Origin: Pararge aegeria
Lineage: Eukaryota > Arthropoda > Insecta > Lepidoptera > Nymphalidae
Direction: 5' to 3'
NCBI RefSeq assembly: GCF_905163445.1
Contig: NW_024396996.1
Location: 124,001 to 188,000, forward strand
Length of the DNA: 64,000 nt
Shown here: one piece after another, positions 1 through 8,162 of the stretch
Layout: each line of letters opens with the position of its first letter
Numbering within the stretch: the first letter of the stretch is position 1
The notes under the pieces: generated by a model
Database searches by the model: none
The model's input: only the letters and a program-made list of their open reading frames with translations
Told to the model about the DNA's origin: nothing
Translations under genes and position numbers: made by a program

Positions 1-979
1 GACGAAAAATAACGATACGGGACTCTTACGAGGTCTCGTCATCGAATAATCAATACACGAACTGCCCACACACTTGTAAATATAGACGCGCAAGATCGTT
101 ACACGAACCGCTTACCATTATAGTAAACTACTATGCAAACACACATAACATATACGCAATAAGGGAACTTTAAATTGGAGATTTAACCCTACCACACCCG
201 TCTGTCTCATTCTGAAAACTATTCAAAATAATTGCTATTTTTCATTCTCATTCAAATATAAATAATAGTAAATAATATATAATTTTTGACTGAACTGAAC
301 CCAAGTGCCCGTCCGGCCTGTGGCCGGGCACCCCTCGTATTCATGTTCTAACCTAACCTAACCTAAATCTAGTTTTGACACCTTTAGACTTTAGATTCAA
401 GATTTAATGTGAATATATGCATTAATAAAAACTCATTACTATTTTAATACTAGTTATGCTGCTGTTGATGCACTGATGAAAGCCAGATAGCTAGATCAGT
501 GTTTAGTTAGTCGTAGTTGCCGGTGGGCTGAGGTCTAAAGGAATCCAAACTAGTTTTAAAAGATTTGGATAGGTTAGGTTAGGTTAGAACATGAATAAGA
601 CGGGTGCCCGGCCGCAGGCCGGTCACTTAGGTTCAGTTCCGTTTAAAAAAAAAAAAAACAAAAAACAAAACGTACCAATACAAAGTACTCTTATTCATAT
701 TAGAAGATATTGTAAAATAACAATTAATTTAATTTTTTTTTTTTTTTTTTCACTTACACATTAGGCCCGTCGCGCCGCGCCACTACTATATAGGGCGAAG
801 GTGCGAAGTCGACGGCGACGACAAAGTACCGAGTCTAAGGAGACTGATGGCGGCGCCACACAGTGGCGTTATGTCTCTATAAAAGTGGTGGTCTTTTATT
901 ATGTTATTTATTAATGGTATTTTTTTAATATCATATCAATATTGTACCCCGCACGGGGGGAGGTAGGGGGGGGTAGGTA
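1..979 (+). repeat. Partial unit at the left window edge, lacking block B
   Basis: Begins inside the A-type 18S repeat, then Y, the foldback element (292-639), A/T segment, X, a single S spacer and the C leader. X runs directly into an S2-type spacer, so block B is missing. It carries private changes: GTCC inserted in the left hairpin, CAATAAGGGAAC, GAGATTTAACCC, AAAAGATTTGG, TATATAGGGCG and a longer T tract. Confidence 0.9.
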
Positions 980-2386
980 GTGACGAAAAATAACGATACG
1001 GGACTCTTACGAGGTCTCGTAATCGGAATGAGTTTCTGCGACTACCATTGTCTGTCGCGGGTAACGGGGAATCAGGGTTCGATTCCGGTGAGGGAGCCTG
1101 AGAAACTGCTACCACATCCAAGGAAGGCAGCAGGCGCGCAAATTACCCACTCCCTGCACGGGGGGGGAGGTACGGGTAGGTAGTGACGAAAAATAACGAT
1201 ACGGGACTCTTACGAGGTCCCGTCATCGAATAATCAATACACGAACTGCCCACACACTTGTAAATATAGACGCGCAAGATCGTTACACGAACCGCTTACC
1301 ATTATAGTAAACTACTATGCAAACACACATAACATATACGCAATAAGAGAACTTTAAATTGGAGATTTTACCCTACCACACCCGTCTGTCTCATTCTGAA
1401 AACTATTCAAAATAATTGCTATTTTTCATTCTCATTCAAATATAAATAATAGTAAAGGCCTGTGGCCGGGCACCCCTCGTATTCATGTTCTAACCTAACC
1501 TAACCTAAATCTAGTTTTGACACCTTTAGACTTTAGATTCAAGATTTAATGTGAATATATGCATTAATAAAAACTCATTACTATTTTAATACTAGTTATG
1601 CTGCTGTTGATGCACTGATGAAAGCCAGATAGCTAGATCAGTGTTTAGTTAGTCGTAGTTGCCGGTGGGCTGAGGTCTAAAGGAATCCAAACTAGTTTTA
1701 AAAGGTTTGGATAGGTTAGGTTAGGTTAGAACATGAATAAGACGGGTGCCCGGCCGCAGGCCGGTCACTTAGGTTCAGTTCCGTTTAAAAAAAAAAAAAC
1801 AAAAAACAAAACGTACCAATACAAAGTACTCTTATTCATATTAGAAGATATTGTAAAATGACAATTAATTTAATTTTTTTTTTTTTTTTTCACTTACACA
1901 TTAGGCCCGTCGCGCCGCGCCACTACTATATGGGGCGAAGGTGCGAAGTCGACGGCGACGACAAAGTACCGAGTCTAAGGAGACTGATGGCGGCGCCACA
2001 CAGTGGCGTTATGTCTCTATAAAAGTGGTGGTCTTTTATTATGTTATTTATTAATGGTATTATTTTAATATCATATCAATATTGTACCCCGCACAGGGGG
2101 GAGGTACGGGTAGGTAGTGACGAAAAATAACGATACGGGACTCTTACGAGGTCTCGCAATCGGAATGAGTACACTTTAAATATTTTAACGAGGTAAAATT
2201 TAAGGGCATTGAGGGTCTGGTGCCAGTGGTGGTTGATTAGATCCACACACTATACTTTTTATAATTATGTGGCGTTATGTCTCTATAAAAGTGGTGGTCT
2301 TTTATTATGTTATTTATTAATGGTATTTTTTTAATATCATATCAATATTGTACCCCGCACGGGGGGAGGTAGGGGGGGGGTAGGTA
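980..2386 (+). repeat. Satellite unit, 1407 bp, left end of foldback element deleted
   Basis: About 38 bp are missing at AGTAAA|GGCCTG, removing the end of Y and the first bases of the foldback element, including half of its left hairpin. The element remains from about 1457 to 1791. Also TGTAAAATGACAATT near 1853. Confidence 0.92.
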
Positions 2387-3830
2387 GTGACGAAAAATAA
2401 CGATACGGGACTCTTACGAGGTCTCGTAATCGGAATGAGTTTCTGCGACTACCATTGTCTGTCGCGGGTAACGGGGAATCAGGGTTCGATTCCGGTGAGG
2501 GAGCCTGAGAAACTGCTACCACATCCAAGGAAGGCAGCAGGCGCGCAAATTACCCACTCCCTGCACGGGGGGGGAGGTACGGGTAGGTAGTGACGAAAAA
2601 TAACGATACGGGACTCTTACGAGGTCCCGTCATCGAATAATCAATACACGAACTGCCCACACACTTGTAAATATAGACGCGCAAGATCGTTACACGAACC
2701 GCTTACCATTATAGTAAACTACTATGCAAACACACATAACATATACGCAATAAGAGAACTTTAAATTGGAGATTTTACCCTACCACACCCGTCTGTCTCA
2801 TTCTGAAAACTATTCAAAATAATTGCTATTTTTCATTCTCATTCAAATATAAATAATAGTAAATAATATATAATTTTTGACTGAACTGAACCCAAGTGCC
2901 CGGCCTGTGGCCGGGCACCCCTCGTATTCATGTTCTAACCTAACCTAACCTAAATCTAGTTTTGACACCTTTAGACTTTAGATTCAAGATTTAATGTGAA
3001 TATATGCATTAATAAAAACTCATTACTATTTTAATACTAGTTATGCTGCTGTTGATGCACTGATGAAAGCCAGATAGCTAGATCAGTGTTTAGTTAGTCG
3101 TAGTTGCCGGTGGGCTGAGGTCTAAAGGAATCCAAACTAGTTTTAAAAGGTTTGGATAGGTTAGGTTAGGTTAGAACATGAATAAGACGGGTGCCCGGCC
3201 GCAGGCCGGTCACTTAGGTTCAGTTCCGTTTAAAAAAAAAAAAACAAAAAACAAAACGTACCAATACAAAGTACTCTTATTCATATTAGAAGATATTGTA
3301 AAATAACAATTAATTTAATTTTTTTTTTTTTTTTTCACTTACACATTAGGCCCGTCGCGCCGCGCCACTACTATATGGGGCGAAGGTGCGAAGTCGACGG
3401 CGACGACAAAGTACCGAGTCTAAGGAGACTGATGGCGGCACCACACAGTGGCGTTATGTCTCTATGAAAGTGGTGGTCTTTTATTATGTTATTTATTAAT
3501 GGTATTATTTTAATATCATATCAATATTGTACCCCGCACAGGGGGGAGGTACGGGTAGGTAGTGACGAAAAATAACGATACGGGACTCTTACGAGGTCTC
3601 GCAATCGGAATGAGTACACTTTAAATATTTTAACGAGGTAAAATTTAAGGGCATTGAGGGTCTGGTGCCAGTGGTGGTTGATTAGATCCACACACTATAC
3701 TTTTTATAATTATGTGGCGTTATGTCTCTATAAAAGTGGTGGTCTTTTATTATGTTATTTATTAATGGTATTTTTTTAATATCATATCAATATTGTACCC
3801 CGCACGGGGGGAGGTAGGGGGGGGTAGGTA
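2387..3830 (+). repeat. Satellite unit, 1444 bp
   Basis: Complete. Foldback element 2883-3226. The C leader has one extra G. GGCGGCACCACAC near 3435 breaks the X/S1 hairpin, and CTATGAAAG replaces the S1 TATAAAAG. Confidence 0.95.
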
Positions 3831-3884
3831 GTGACGAAAAATAACGATACGGGACTCTTACGAGGTCTCGTAATCGGAATGAGT
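3802..3884 (+). pseudogene. 18S rRNA fragment, C block (reference unit)
   Basis: Sense-strand fragment of eukaryotic small-subunit rRNA: a G-rich leader (GCACGGGGGGAGGTA then a run of 8 G) followed by GTGACGAAAAATAACGATAC and ending CGGAATGAGT. In genuine 18S genes this stretch lies between the CACTCCCGGCACGGGGAGG region and ACACTTTAAAT. Here it instead jumps at GAGT|TTCTGCG into sequence that belongs upstream. The leader is longer and more G-rich than the canonical CGGGGAGGTAG. It cannot give a functional rRNA. One C block begins nearly every unit, and its G-run length varies between units. Confidence 0.9.
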
Positions 3885-4080
3885 TTCTGCGACTACCATT
3901 GTCTGTCGCGGGTAACGGGGAATCAGGGTTCGATTCCGGTGAGGGAGCCTGAGAAACTGCTACCACATCCAAGGAAGGCAGCAGGCGCGCAAATTACCCA
4001 CTCCCTGCACGGGGGGGGAGGTACGGGTAGGTAGTGACGAAAAATAACGATACGGGACTCTTACGAGGTCCCGTCATCGA
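3882..4080 (+). pseudogene. 18S rRNA fragment, A block (longest and best conserved)
   Basis: About 200 bp of 18S-like sequence from AGTTTCTGCGACTACCAT through GGGTAACGGGGAATCAGGG, CCACATCCAAGGAAGGCAGC and AGGCGCGCAAATTACCCAC to a second GTGACGAAAAATAACG and CGAGGTCCCGTCATCGA. From memory this corresponds to roughly nucleotides 390-560 of animal 18S. Differences from the usual sequence are GAAACTGCTACC for GAAACGGCTACC, GGTGAGGGAGCC for GGAGAGGGAGCC, and an expanded G-rich stretch after CACTCCCTGCAC. Homology stops abruptly at TCATCGA. Present in nearly every unit at about anchor +51 to +249; absent from 43667-44865 and from the extra half-unit within 38180-40501. Confidence 0.93.
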
Positions 4081-4326
4081 ATAATCAATACACGAACTGC
4101 CCACACACTTGTAAATATAGACGCGCAAGATCGTTACACGAACCGCTTACCATTATAGTAAACTACTATGCAAACACACATAACATATACGCAATAAGAG
4201 AACTTTAAATTGGAGATTTTACCCTACCACACCCGTCTGTCTCATTCTGAAAACTATTCAAAATAATTGCTATTTTTCATTCTCATTCAAATATAAATAA
4301 TAGTAAATAATATATAATTTTTGACT
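4081..4326. repeat. Block Y: AT-rich unidentified segment
   Basis: About 246 bp between the A-block 18S fragment and the inverted-repeat element, with no recognisable coding, tRNA or rRNA content. It includes a perfect small hairpin, ATAGTA-AAC-TACTAT (4155-4169), and ends in AT-rich sequence with TAATAGTAAATAATATATAA. Strongly conserved between units; a recurring variant is A to T in CTGAAAACTATTC (giving CTGAAATCTATTC). It may be remnant transposon or spacer DNA, but nothing visible decides this. Confidence 0.6.
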
Positions 4327-4339
4327 GAACTGAACCCAA

Positions 4340-4362
4340 GTGCCCGGCCTGTGGCCGGGCAC
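4340..4362. repeat. GC-rich perfect hairpin in the left inverted arm
   Basis: GTGCCCGGCC, loop TGT, GGCCGGGCAC: a 10-bp perfect stem with a 3-nt loop, 14 bases in from the element end. Intact in most units. It is extended by 4 bases at about 307-333 in the first unit and has a stem mismatch at about 61145 (GCCCAGCC). Confidence 0.85.
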
Positions 4363-4383
4363 CCCTCGTATTCATGTTCTAAC

Positions 4384-4397
4384 CTAACCTAACCTAA
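4384..4397. repeat. Short CCTAA telomere-like tract in the left arm
   Basis: Three CCTAA units, the complement of TTAGG, the arthropod telomere repeat. The right arm of the same element carries the inverted TTAGG version (about 4600-4616). Copies near 19610 and 23595 have only two units. With three repeats placed symmetrically in inverted arms, the tract is best read as part of the element's termini and not as an inserted telomere. Confidence 0.7.
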
Positions 4398-4634
4398 ATC
4401 TAGTTTTGACACCTTTAGACTTTAGATTCAAGATTTAATGTGAATATATGCATTAATAAAAACTCATTACTATTTTAATACTAGTTATGCTGCTGTTGAT
4501 GCACTGATGAAAGCCAGATAGCTAGATCAGTGTTTAGTTAGTCGTAGTTGCCGGTGGGCTGAGGTCTAAAGGAATCCAAACTAGTTTTAAAAGGTTTGGA
4601 TAGGTTAGGTTAGGTTAGAACATGAATAAGACGG

Positions 4635-4657
4635 GTGCCCGGCCGCAGGCCGGTCAC
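4635..4657. repeat. GC-rich hairpin in the right inverted arm, one mismatch
   Basis: GTGCCCGGCC, loop GCA, GGCCGGTCAC: 9 of 10 stem positions pair, with a C/T mismatch at 4638 and 4654. It is the inverted counterpart of the left-arm hairpin. The copy at 10410-10432 carries A at 10413 and is perfectly paired. Confidence 0.85.
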
Positions 4658-4670
4658 TTAGGTTCAGTTC

Positions 4671-4779
4671 CGTTTAAAAAAAAAAAAACAAAAAACAAAA
4701 CGTACCAATACAAAGTACTCTTATTCATATTAGAAGATATTGTAAAATAACAATTAATTTAATTTTTTTTTTTTTTTTT
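4671..4779. repeat. A13 ... T17 segment between the foldback element and block X
   Basis: Directly after the right inverted end lies CGTTT, then 13 A (4676-4688), about 74 bp of AT-rich sequence (ACAAAACGTACC ... CAATTAATTTAA), then 17 T (4763-4779). The opposed homopolymers could pair. About 63 bp of the middle is deleted in the units at 17407, 20489, 24480, 27034, 29588 and 46268, leaving CAATAATTTAA between the tracts. The T tract beside block X could be a poly(A) tail of a minus-strand retrosequence; this is inference only. Confidence 0.7.
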
Positions 4780-4891
4780 CACTTACACATTAGGCCCGTC
4801 GCGCCGCGCCACTACTATATGGGGCGAAGGTGCGAAGTCGACGGCGACGACAAAGTACCGAGTCTAAGGAGACTGATGGCGGCGCCACACA
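4780..4891. repeat. Block X: GC-rich unidentified segment
   Basis: About 112 bp from CACTTACACATTAGGCCCGTC through GCGCCGCGCC and GTCGACGGCGACGACAAAG to GGCGGCGCCACACA. It contrasts sharply with the AT-rich flanks. I do not recognise it as 18S, 28S or tRNA. Its right edge forms the hairpin CGCCAC-ACA-GTGGCG (4883-4897) with the first bases of spacer S1. Read on the minus strand it would end in the poly(A) complement of the T tract, as a polyadenylated retrosequence would. Confidence 0.6.
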
Positions 4892-4979
4892 GTGGCGTTA
4901 TGTCTCTATAAAAGTGGTGGTCTTTTATTATGTTATTTATTAATGGTATTATTTTAATATCATATCAATATTGTACCCC
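4892..4979 (+). repeat. Spacer S1, first copy of an 88-bp direct repeat within the unit
   Basis: Runs from GTGGCGTTATGTCTCTATAA to CAATATTGTACCCC. It is repeated 266 bp later (S2, 5158-5245) and is distinguished by GGTATTATTTT against GGTATTTTTTT. S1 leads into the B-block 18S fragment and S2 into the C block, so homology continues through both 18S leaders for about 170 bp. These paired repeats are the substrates for several rearrangements in the array. TATAAAAG sits near the start of each copy. Confidence 0.9.
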
Positions 4980-5127
4980 GCACAGGGGGGAGGTACGGGT
5001 AGGTAGTGACGAAAAATAACGATACGGGACTCTTACGAGGTCTCGCAATCGGAATGAGTACACTTTAAATATTTTAACGAGGTAAAATTTAAGGGCATTG
5101 AGGGTCTGGTGCCAGTGGTGGTTGATT
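4980..5127 (+). pseudogene. 18S rRNA fragment, B block, decayed at the 530-loop region
   Basis: GCACAGGGGGGAGGTACGGG, then GTGACGAAAAATAACGATAC (anchor 5006), CTCGCAATCGGAATGAGT, ACACTTTAAATATTTTAACG, a diverged stretch and GGTCTGGTGCCAG. It follows genuine 18S order downstream of the C-type segment. Compared with ACACTTTAAATCCTTTAACG and GTGCCAGCAGCCGCGGTAAT of real 18S, the first is mutated and the universally conserved 530-loop bases are destroyed (GTGCCAGTGGTGGTTGATT). It is therefore a pseudogene fragment. Present about 269 bp before most unit anchors; missing in the units at 21868, 25859, 28413 and 41089 and in the first partial unit. Confidence 0.88.
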
Positions 5128-5157
5128 AGATCCACACACTATACTTTTTATAATTAT
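5128..5157. other. Short linker between block B and spacer S2
   Basis: Thirty AT-rich bases, GATCCACACACTATAC and then TTTTTATAATTAT, joining the decayed 18S end to the second S copy. No function recognised. Confidence 0.5.
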
Positions 5158-5245
5158 GTGGCGTTATGTCTCTATAAAAGTGGTGGTCTTTTATTATGTT
5201 ATTTATTAATGGTATTTTTTTAATATCATATCAATATTGTACCCC
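5158..5245 (+). repeat. Spacer S2, second copy of the 88-bp direct repeat
   Basis: Same as S1 except mainly for the T7 variant in GGTATTTTTTT. It begins exactly at GTGGCG, the right stem arm of the block X/S1 hairpin, which marks the left edge of the internal duplication. Confidence 0.9.
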
Positions 5246-5274
5246 GCACGGGGGGAGGTAGGGGGGGGTAGGTA

Positions 5275-6718
5275 GTGACGAAAAATAACGATACGGGACT
5301 CTTACGAGGTCTCGTCATCGGAATGAGATTCTGCGACTACCATTGTCTGTCGCGGGTAACGGGGAATCAGGGTTCGATTCCGGTGAGGGAGCCTGAGAAA
5401 CTGCTACCACATCCAAGGAAGGCAGCAGGCGCGCAAATTACCCACTCCCTGCACGGGGGGGGAGGTACGGGTAGGTAGTGACGAAAAATAACGATACGGG
5501 ACTCTTACGAGGTCCCGTCATCGAATAATCAATACACGAACTGCCCACACACTTGTAAATATAGACGCGCAAGATCGTTACACGAACCGCTTACCATTAT
5601 AGTAAACTACTATGCAAACACACATAACATATACGCAATAAGAGAACTTTAAATTGGAGATTTTACCCTACCACACCCGTCTGTCTCATTCTGAAAACTA
5701 TTCAAAATAATTGCTATTTTTCATTCTCATTCAAATATAAATAATAGTAAATAATATATAATTTTTGACTGAACTGAACCCAAGTGCCCGGCCTGTGGCC
5801 GGGCACCCCTCGTATTCATGTTCTAACCTAACCTAACCTAAATCTAGTTTTGACACCTTTAGACTTTAGATTCAAGATTTAATGTGAATATATGCATTAA
5901 TAAAAACTCATTACTATTTTAATACTAGTTATGCTGCTGTTGATGCACTGATGAAAGCCAGATAGCTAGATCAGTGTTTAGTTAGTCGTAGTTGCCGGTG
6001 GGCTGAGGTCTAAAGGAATCCAAACTAGTTTTAAAAGGTTTGGATAGGTTAGGTTAGGTTAGAACATGAATAAGACGGGTGCCCGGCCGCAGGCCGGTCA
6101 CTTAGGTTCAGTTCCGTTTAAAAAAAAAAAAACAAAAAACAAAACGTACCAATACAAAGTACTCTTATTCATATTAGAAGATATTGTAAAATAACAATTA
6201 ATTTAATTTTTTTTTTTTTTTTTCACTTACACATTAGGCCCGTCGCGCCGCGCCACTACTATATGGGGCGAAGGTGCGAAGTCGACGGCGACGACAAAGT
6301 ACCGAGTCTAAGGAGACTGATGGCGGCGCCACACAGTGGCGTTATGTCTCTATAAAAGTGGTGGTCTTTTATTATGTTATTTATTAATGGTATTATTTTA
6401 ATATCATATCAATATTGTACCCCGCACAGGGGGGAGGTACGGGTAGGTAGTGACGAAAAATAACGATACGGGACTCTTACGAGGTCTCGCAATCGGAATG
6501 AGTACACTTTAAATATTTTAACGAGGTAAAATTTAAGGGCATTGAGGGTCTGGTGCCAGTGGTGGTTGATTAGATCCACACACTATACTTTTTATAATTA
6601 TGTGGCGTTATGTCTCTATAAAAGTGGTGGTCTTTTATTATGTTATTTATTAATGGTATTTTTTTAATATCATATCAATATTGTACCCCGCACGGGGGGA
6701 GGTAGGGGGGGGTAGGTA
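5275..6718 (+). repeat. Satellite unit, 1444 bp, with A-like base in the C block
   Basis: Complete; foldback element 5771-6114. The C block reads CTCGTCATCGG (C at 5316), like the A copy, followed by GAGATTCTG in place of GAGTTTCTG. This suggests exchange between the 18S copies within the array. Confidence 0.94.
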
Positions 6719-8162
6719 GTGACGAAAAATAACGATACGGGACTCTTACGAGGTCTCGTAATCGGAATGAGTTTCTGCGACTACCATTGTCTGTCGCGGG
6801 TAACGGGGAATCAGGGTTCGATTCCGGTGAGGGAGCCTGAGAAACTGCTACCACATCCAAGGAAGGCAGCAGGCGCGCAAATTACCCACTCCCTGCACGG
6901 GGGGGGAGGTACGGGTAGGTAGTGACGAAAAATAACGATACGGGACTCTTACGAGGTCCCGTCATCGAATAATCAATACACGAACTGCCCACACACTTGT
7001 AAATATAGACGCGCAAGATCGTTACACGAACCGCTTACCATTATAGTAAACTACTATGCAAACACACATAACATATACGCAATAAGAGAACTTTAAATTG
7101 GAGATTTTACCCTACCACACCCGTCTGTCTCATTCTGAAAACTATTCAAAATAATTGCTATTTTTCATTCTCATTCAAATATAAATAATAGTAAATAATA
7201 TATAATTTTTGACTGAACTGAACCCAAGTGCCCGGCCTGTGGCCGGGCACCCCTCGTATTCATGTTCTAACCTAACCTAACCTAAATCTAGTTTTGACAC
7301 CTTTAGACTTTAGATTCAAGATTTAATGTGAATATATGCATTAATAAAAACTCATTACTATTTTAATACTAGTTATGCTGCTGTTGATGCACTGATGAAA
7401 GCCAGATAGCTAGATCAGTGTTTAGTTAGTCGTAGTTGCCGGTGGGCTGAGGTCTAAAGGAATCCAAACTAGTTTTAAAAGGTTTGGATAGGTTAGGTTA
7501 GGTTAGAACATGAATAAGACGGGTGCCCGGCCGCAGGCCGGTCACTTAGGTTCAGTTCCGTTTAAAAAAAAAAAAACAAAAAACAAAACGTACCAATACA
7601 AAGTACTCTTATTCATATTAGAAGATATTGTAAAATAACAATTAATTTAATTTTTTTTTTTTTTTTTCACTTACACATTAGGCCCGTCGCGCCGCGCCAC
7701 TACTATATGGGGCGAAGGTGCGAAGTCGACGGCGACGACAAAGTACCGAGTCTAAGGAGACTGATGGCGGCACCACACAGTGGCGTTATGTCTCTATAAA
7801 AGTGGTGGTCTTTTATTATGTTATTTATTAATGGTATTATTTTAATATCATATCAATATTGTACCCCGCACAGGGGGGAGGTACGGGTAGGTAGTGACGA
7901 AAAATAACGATACGGGACTCTTACGAGGTCTCGCAATCGGAATGAGTACACTTTAAATATTTTAACGAGGTAAAATTTAAGGGCATTGAGGGTCTGGTGC
8001 CAGTGGTGGTTGATTAGATCCACACACTATACTTTTTATAATTATGTGGCGTTATGTCTCTATAAAAGTGGTGGTCTTTTATTATGTTATTTATTAATGG
8101 TATTTTTTTAATATCATATCAATATTGTACCCCGCACGGGGGGAGGTAGGGGGGGGTAGGTA
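6719..8162 (+). repeat. Satellite unit, 1444 bp
   Basis: Complete; foldback element 7215-7558. Shares the GGCGGCACCACAC variant (near 7767) with the unit at 2387. Confidence 0.95.

Larger units (their letters stand above)
4327..4670. mobile_element. 344-bp foldback/MITE-like element with about 100-bp inverted repeats
   Basis: The left end starts GAACTGAACCCAAGTG and the right end finishes CTTAGGTTCAGTTC, its inverted counterpart. The arms are 4327-4420 and about 4564-4670. They pair imperfectly through a GC-rich hairpin, CGTATTCATGTTCTAACC / GGTTAGAACATGAATAAG, the CCTAA/TTAGG tracts and a terminal CTTTAGAC/GTCTAAAG. The interior is about 143 bp with no coding capacity. Length, long inverted arms and absence of an ORF fit a non-autonomous DNA transposon or foldback element. 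I see no convincing target-site duplication, so the superfamily is not assigned. Each copy is part of the satellite unit and so was amplified with the array, not by separate transposition. Confidence 0.75.
3831..5274 (+). repeat. Satellite unit, 1444 bp (reference unit)
   Basis: Complete unit used to define the blocks: A, Y, foldback element 4327-4670, A/T segment, X, S1, B and S2. Confidence 0.96.

Noticed and set aside
936..1121. Recurring 60-69-codon minus-strand frame (MDVVAVSQ...)
   Set aside because: It is the antisense of the conserved 18S A block. Its conservation reflects rRNA ancestry and array homogeneity, and its C-terminus varies with leader G count.
980..1183. Recurring 66-71-codon plus-strand frame beginning with the GTGACG anchor (MTKNNDTG...)
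   Set aside because: It is the conceptual translation of the 18S-derived C/A block starting at a GTG. It is lost wherever CGCGCAAATT becomes CGCGTAAATT, which creates a stop, and its end changes with G-run length. It shows no coding constraint.
4080..4326. tRNA or snRNA gene in block Y
   Set aside because: The only structure seen is a 6-bp hairpin. I could find no A/B-box pair, cloverleaf or snRNA motif by eye.
4384..4616. True telomere or interstitial telomeric array
   Set aside because: Only two to three TTAGG units occur per arm, always inside the inverted arms of the foldback element and in opposite orientations.
4327..4670. Assignment of the foldback element to a named transposon superfamily
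   Set aside because: No clear target-site duplication flanks it (left ...TTTTTGACT, right CGTTTAAA...), and it encodes no transposase, so terminal sequence alone is insufficient.
3802..5127. Functional 18S rRNA gene
   Set aside because: Only about 250 nt of the roughly 1.9-kb gene is represented, in scrambled order, with the 530-loop bases destroyed. No 5.8S, 28S or full-length 18S is present.
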